DNA of 64,000 bases from Diacronema lutheri (Eukaryota; Haptophyta; Pavlovophyceae; Pavlovales; Pavlovaceae), in NCBI GenBank assembly GCA_019448385.1, contig JAGTXO010000001.1, positions 1,054,001-1,118,000 of the forward strand, read 5' to 3'. The translations under genes and the position numbers were made by a program. This document shows positions 61,158-64,000 of the stretch, piece after piece; the first letter of the stretch is position 1, and each line of letters opens with the position of its first letter. The notes beneath the pieces are model-generated. The model did not search any database. It was given only the letters and a program-made list of their open reading frames with translations, and had not been told where the DNA came from.

Positions 61158-61295
61158 TGTCAGTGGTGTGGCCATGATTTTGGGGTGCTTTCAAATGTCG
61201 AGTCAAGTCACGGCTGGATGTGACGCACCGTCACTGTTAAGCACGCGCCACGAAGCCCATGGACGTCGTGCAGCAGTAGCGCGGCCAGGGTAGAG

Positions 61296-62048
61296 ATGGA
61301 GACGCTGACGAGCCTTGGCCCGGCCTCCGAATTGTGGCTAATCCAGGTGCCGGCAAGCGTGGACGTGCAGGCGCTCAACGGCCTTCGCGTGCGCGCCGGG
61401 CCGCAGACCGATGGCCAGCTGCGCATGCAGAGCTCGGCCGGCAACTTTGCGTGGGTCGACCTCGAGCAGCAAGTTACGAGTGTTTGCCTCGTGCCCGAGG
61501 GTGCGCGTCGCCCCGCCGGCTCAGGCGCGCAGTCAGCCGGTCGCTTTCGCGCTGGGCCGGCATTCGCTCGCCGCGTCGTGCTCTACCGCACCGACGACGT
61601 CCCTGGCGTGGCGTCGAGCAGCGCGGCTGGGGTGGAGAGGCTTTCCGTCCCGCAGCTCGAGGGTATGCGCGTGCGCTTTCGGCCGATTGGCGACACTGCG
61701 CGCGCTGGCGCGGGTGTGGCTGCGAGCGCCGGCGAGCGGCCCCGGGATGGCAAAAAGAAGCGCAAGGAGCGGCAAGTGCTGCCCGCGGGCGCGCCTGCGG
61801 CGCGGCCGGCGCCGAGCGTCGAGCCGCGCCACGGCGAAAAGAAGGACAAGAAGGAGAAGAAGAAGGAGAAAGAAAGGAGGCGCGCCGAAAAGGGGACGTC
61901 GAACGGCGCGACGCCTGCTTCGGAGATCCCCGCCGCTGCCGCAGCGCACGACGGCGCGGCAGAGACGGATCTGTGTGAGCAGCGTCGGCGCGACAAGCGC
62001 GACGCGAAGAAACGCCGGAAGCGTGGCGACGAGGGTGTTGCGCAGTGA
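61296..62048 (+). CDS. RNA polymerase I subunit RPA34-like protein
   Basis: A 250-residue protein. The start SELWLIQVPASVDVQALNGL matches the opening strand-turn-strand of the RPA34.5/CD3EAP family, which pairs with RPA49 on RNA polymerase I in the nucleolus. A small beta-rich domain continues to about residue 130 and ends LEGMRVRFRPIGD. The C-terminal half has Lys/Arg-rich blocks (KKKRKERQ; KKDKKEKKKEKERRRAEK; KRDAKKRRKRG), as in other RPA34 proteins, and serves as a nucleolar signal. Similarity is limited to the first 60 residues plus composition. The ATG at 61296 leaves nothing conserved outside. No intron is seen. Confidence 0.55.
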   Translation: METLTSLGPASELWLIQVPASVDVQALNGLRVRAGPQTDGQLRMQSSAGNFAWVDLEQQVTSVCLVPEGARRPAGSGAQSAGRFRAGPAFARRVVLYRTDDVPGVASSSAAGVERLSVPQLEGMRVRFRPIGDTARAGAGVAASAGERPRDGKKKRKERQVLPAGAPAARPAPSVEPRHGEKKDKKEKKKEKERRRAEKGTSNGATPASEIPAAAAAHDGAAETDLCEQRRRDKRDAKKRRKRGDEGVAQ

Positions 62049-62205
62049 CCATGCGCTCGGGAGAAGGCGTCCCGTCGTCCGGAGAGTGAGAGCGGATCAC
62101 AACCATGACTTTGCTGGCCTGCTGCTGTCGTCCCCCACCACCAGCAGCGGGCAGCGGGCCAGCAATCCCTTCCCCACCAACATACCATGGTTTGATCCGG
62201 CCGCG

Positions 62206-64000
62206 ATGGCGCAGAACCAGCCGGAAAACCGGCCGCCGGTTCTCTCGCGCCGACAATCGACGGCGTCGGCGCTCGCGCTGGGCTCGTCACGCTCCAAGCA
62301 CTGGCTGCCCGAGCGCTCGGCAGGTTACGTGGAGCTCAACGACGTCGCGGGTGATTCGCTCGACGCGTTCGAACGACGCCGGCAGTACCTGCCAGAGCTC
62401 GCCGCGCGCCGGCGCGACGCGGCCGCGCAGCGCCACAAGCTGGAGAAGGCGATCGGGATGATCACCTCCGCGCAGCGTATCTGGTGCAGCTGGCGCGCGC
62501 TGCGCGTGCGGCGCGTCAACGCGTGCCGCCCTGAGCACTTCGCGCTGCGCGACGGCCGACCTGCTGACTGGGGCACGATCTGCTTCCACCGAGACGGCGT
62601 ACGCGAGCCGGCCCCCTACATCCGGCTGTCCGACACGTGCGACGTTGACAAGGTGGTTGGGCTCGTTGCGAGCGTGTGGCGCGTGCGCCGTGCGCGCGTC
62701 GTCATCTCACTCACCGGTGGCGCGCAGGAGCTCAACCTCAAGCCGCACGTGCAGGACATGATCAACCGTGGCCTCGTGCGCGCCGCGCAGCAGTCGAGCG
62801 CGTGGATCGTGACGGGCGGCACGGACACGGGCGTGATGAAGCTGGTGGGCGAGGCCGTGCGCGACTATCAGGCGGACGTGCCGTGCATCGGCGTCGCGAC
62901 GTGGGGCGTCGTGCACGGGCGCGAGCAGCTCGCTTCAAACCGCGGTGCTGAGCGCTTCTACCGCAAGCACCAGCGCTCTGACGAGACGGGCTCTGCGCTG
63001 CAGCCCAATCACACGCACTTCCTGCTCGTCGACACGGGCAAGGAGGGCGCAGGCGCATGGGGCGGCGAGATCCGCGCGCGCATGGGCTTTGAGCGTAGCT
63101 ACTGCGCGCGCTTTGATAACGTCCCAATGGTCCTCGTTGTGATCGGTGGAGGCGCAGGCACGCTCACGACGATCCAGGAGGCCGTCAGCGCGCGCGTACC
63201 CGTTGTGCTCATCTCTGATTCGGGCGGCGCGCCCGCGACGGTCGCACACTACATGCGAACGCGCGAGCTGATCACCGACCCGCGCGGCGAACGCGGGCTC
63301 AAGCCGCCCGAGCTGAGGGGCGGCGCGGACGTCCGTGGCTGGCGCGAGCGCATGAGGATGATCGTGGCGCACATCGTGCGGGCGGACGAGGAAGCGCGCG
63401 TGCTCACGTCTTTCTCGATGCGCGCGTCCAACCTCAACGGCGACCTCGATCTTGTCCTGCTGCAGGCCATGCTGTTTGCAACGGACGGCAGCCTGCGCAC
63501 GCGCGAGGCTTCGGAGAGTCGGCGCATGTTGCAGCTCGCCATTCAGTGGGGGCGGCGCGAGATTGCGCAGCAGTGGATGGAGAAGAGCGGCACGCTGCTT
63601 GCGGCGGGCGCTGCGCCGCGCACGCCCGCCAGCCCGCGCGCCGCGCCGCCCGCGCCGCCCGACGGCGCGGCCGGCGCGCCCGCACGCCGCCGCCATTCGA
63701 TCTCCATGGATGTGCGCGCGCCATCTGTGATCGTCGAGGAGGCGCTGCGCGACGCGCTGCTTCTCGCGCTACGCGTGCGCAAGGCGGACATTGTCGACCT
63801 GCTGCTGCAGCAGGACGTCAAGCCCGAGGAGCTCGCGCTGCTCGAGCTGTGGAAGAGCCTCGTGCCGCATCTGCGCTCCTACAACCTGGACGCCGAGCCG
63901 CTCCACCGCTGCCTGCACAAGTGGGACGCGATCATCATCGGAGCGGGTGTCAAGCAGGCGTGCGCGGCGACGCATCTGGCAGCGCGCGCGGCGCGGCCTG
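62206..64000 (+). CDS. TRPM-type ion channel, N-terminal SLOG/LSDAT region (3' part off window)
   Basis: The frame is open from the ATG at 62206 to the right edge (598 codons), so the ankyrin-like region, membrane spans and any C-terminal enzyme domain lie outside. An IQ-like helix (ITSAQRIWCSWRALRVRRV) lies near residues 86-105. The TRPM N-terminal nucleotide-binding domain then runs to about residue 400: YIRLSDTCDVDKVVGLV, SAWIVTGGTDTGVMKLVGEA, PCIGVATWGVVHGREQL, LQPNHTHFLLVDTG and VPMVLVVIGGGAGTLTTIQE. In animals this region binds ADP-ribose or nucleotides and gates cation channels. A helical region follows (IQWGRREIAQQWMEKSG), resembling the TRPM MHR domains. The start is uncertain because the frame is open a little upstream without an ATG. 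Confidence 0.82.
   Translation, partial: MAQNQPENRPPVLSRRQSTASALALGSSRSKHWLPERSAGYVELNDVAGDSLDAFERRRQYLPELAARRRDAAAQRHKLEKAIGMITSAQRIWCSWRALRVRRVNACRPEHFALRDGRPADWGTICFHRDGVREPAPYIRLSDTCDVDKVVGLVASVWRVRRARVVISLTGGAQELNLKPHVQDMINRGLVRAAQQSSAWIVTGGTDTGVMKLVGEAVRDYQADVPCIGVATWGVVHGREQLASNRGAERFYRKHQRSDETGSALQPNHTHFLLVDTGKEGAGAWGGEIRARMGFERSYCARFDNVPMVLVVIGGGAGTLTTIQEAVSARVPVVLISDSGGAPATVAHYMRTRELITDPRGERGLKPPELRGGADVRGWRERMRMIVAHIVRADEEARVLTSFSMRASNLNGDLDLVLLQAMLFATDGSLRTREASESRRMLQLAIQWGRREIAQQWMEKSGTLLAAGAAPRTPASPRAAPPAPPDGAAGAPARRRHSISMDVRAPSVIVEEALRDALLLALRVRKADIVDLLLQQDVKPEELALLELWKSLVPHLRSYNLDAEPLHRCLHKWDAIIIGAGVKQACAATHLAARAARP

Overview
The window reads as nuclear DNA of a very GC-rich, compact-genome alga. 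Genes lie on both strands with spacers of tens to a few hundred bases. Many carry short spliceosomal introns of 85-237 bp. Several N-termini look like a signal peptide followed by a basic stretch, the pattern of proteins sent to a plastid of secondary origin. Ciliary and mitotic genes (delta-tubulin, kinesin-14, NUF2) and a TRPM-type channel point to a flagellated protist. A haptophyte, perhaps a pavlovophyte, fits best. That placement is inference from gene content, GC and intron style, not from a search.

Left part (1-20 kb): a PUS3-type tRNA pseudouridine synthase cut by the left edge; an acylated-type PP2C phosphatase; an intronless 3,190-residue helical-repeat protein with weak Furry/MOR2 character; a TRAF-finger coiled-coil protein; an organellar threonyl-tRNA synthetase with a WHEP domain; and a DUF92/VTE6-type phytyl-phosphate kinase candidate.

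Centre (19.8-30.1 kb): one minus-strand gene of about 3,370 codons joins RanGAP-like leucine-rich repeats, RanBP2-type zinc fingers, FxFG/FG repeats, ankyrin repeats and a C-terminal coiled coil. It is built from internally duplicated modules. It looks like a composite nuclear-pore/Ran-cycle protein and is the most unusual object here.

Right part (30-64 kb): a degenerate F1-ATPase alpha-like protein; an NAD-binding epimerase-like protein; a DUF1995 protein; delta-tubulin with a duplicated 5' end; an unrecognised gene with an apparent frameshift; a five-span tweety/prominin-like membrane protein; an indole-glycerol-phosphate-synthase-like protein lacking one catalytic position; a GT31/Fringe-like glycosyltransferase; RIO2 kinase; a sterol-desaturase-family enzyme; a large armadillo/EF-hand protein; kinesin-14; NUF2; a cysteine-repeat type I membrane protein; a stand-alone SRP54 M-domain-like protein with a mitochondrial-type leader; a one-repeat MYB with a zinc knuckle; a uroporphyrinogen-III-synthase-like protein; an RPA34-like Pol I subunit; and a TRPM N-terminus cut by the right edge.

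The genes do not form one pathway. Loose groups are putative plastid proteins (ThrRS, VTE6-like, F1-alpha-like, SDR-like, DUF1995, IGPS-like, HemD-like) and cytoskeleton/mitosis proteins (delta-tubulin, kinesin-14, NUF2). Six head-to-head pairs have 64-161 bp between start codons, so shared bidirectional promoters are likely. Splice sites are distinctive: about half the inferred donors read GTGCGC, all inferred acceptors end in CAG, and no clear pyrimidine tract is seen. All exon joins are inferred from reading frames and family conservation.
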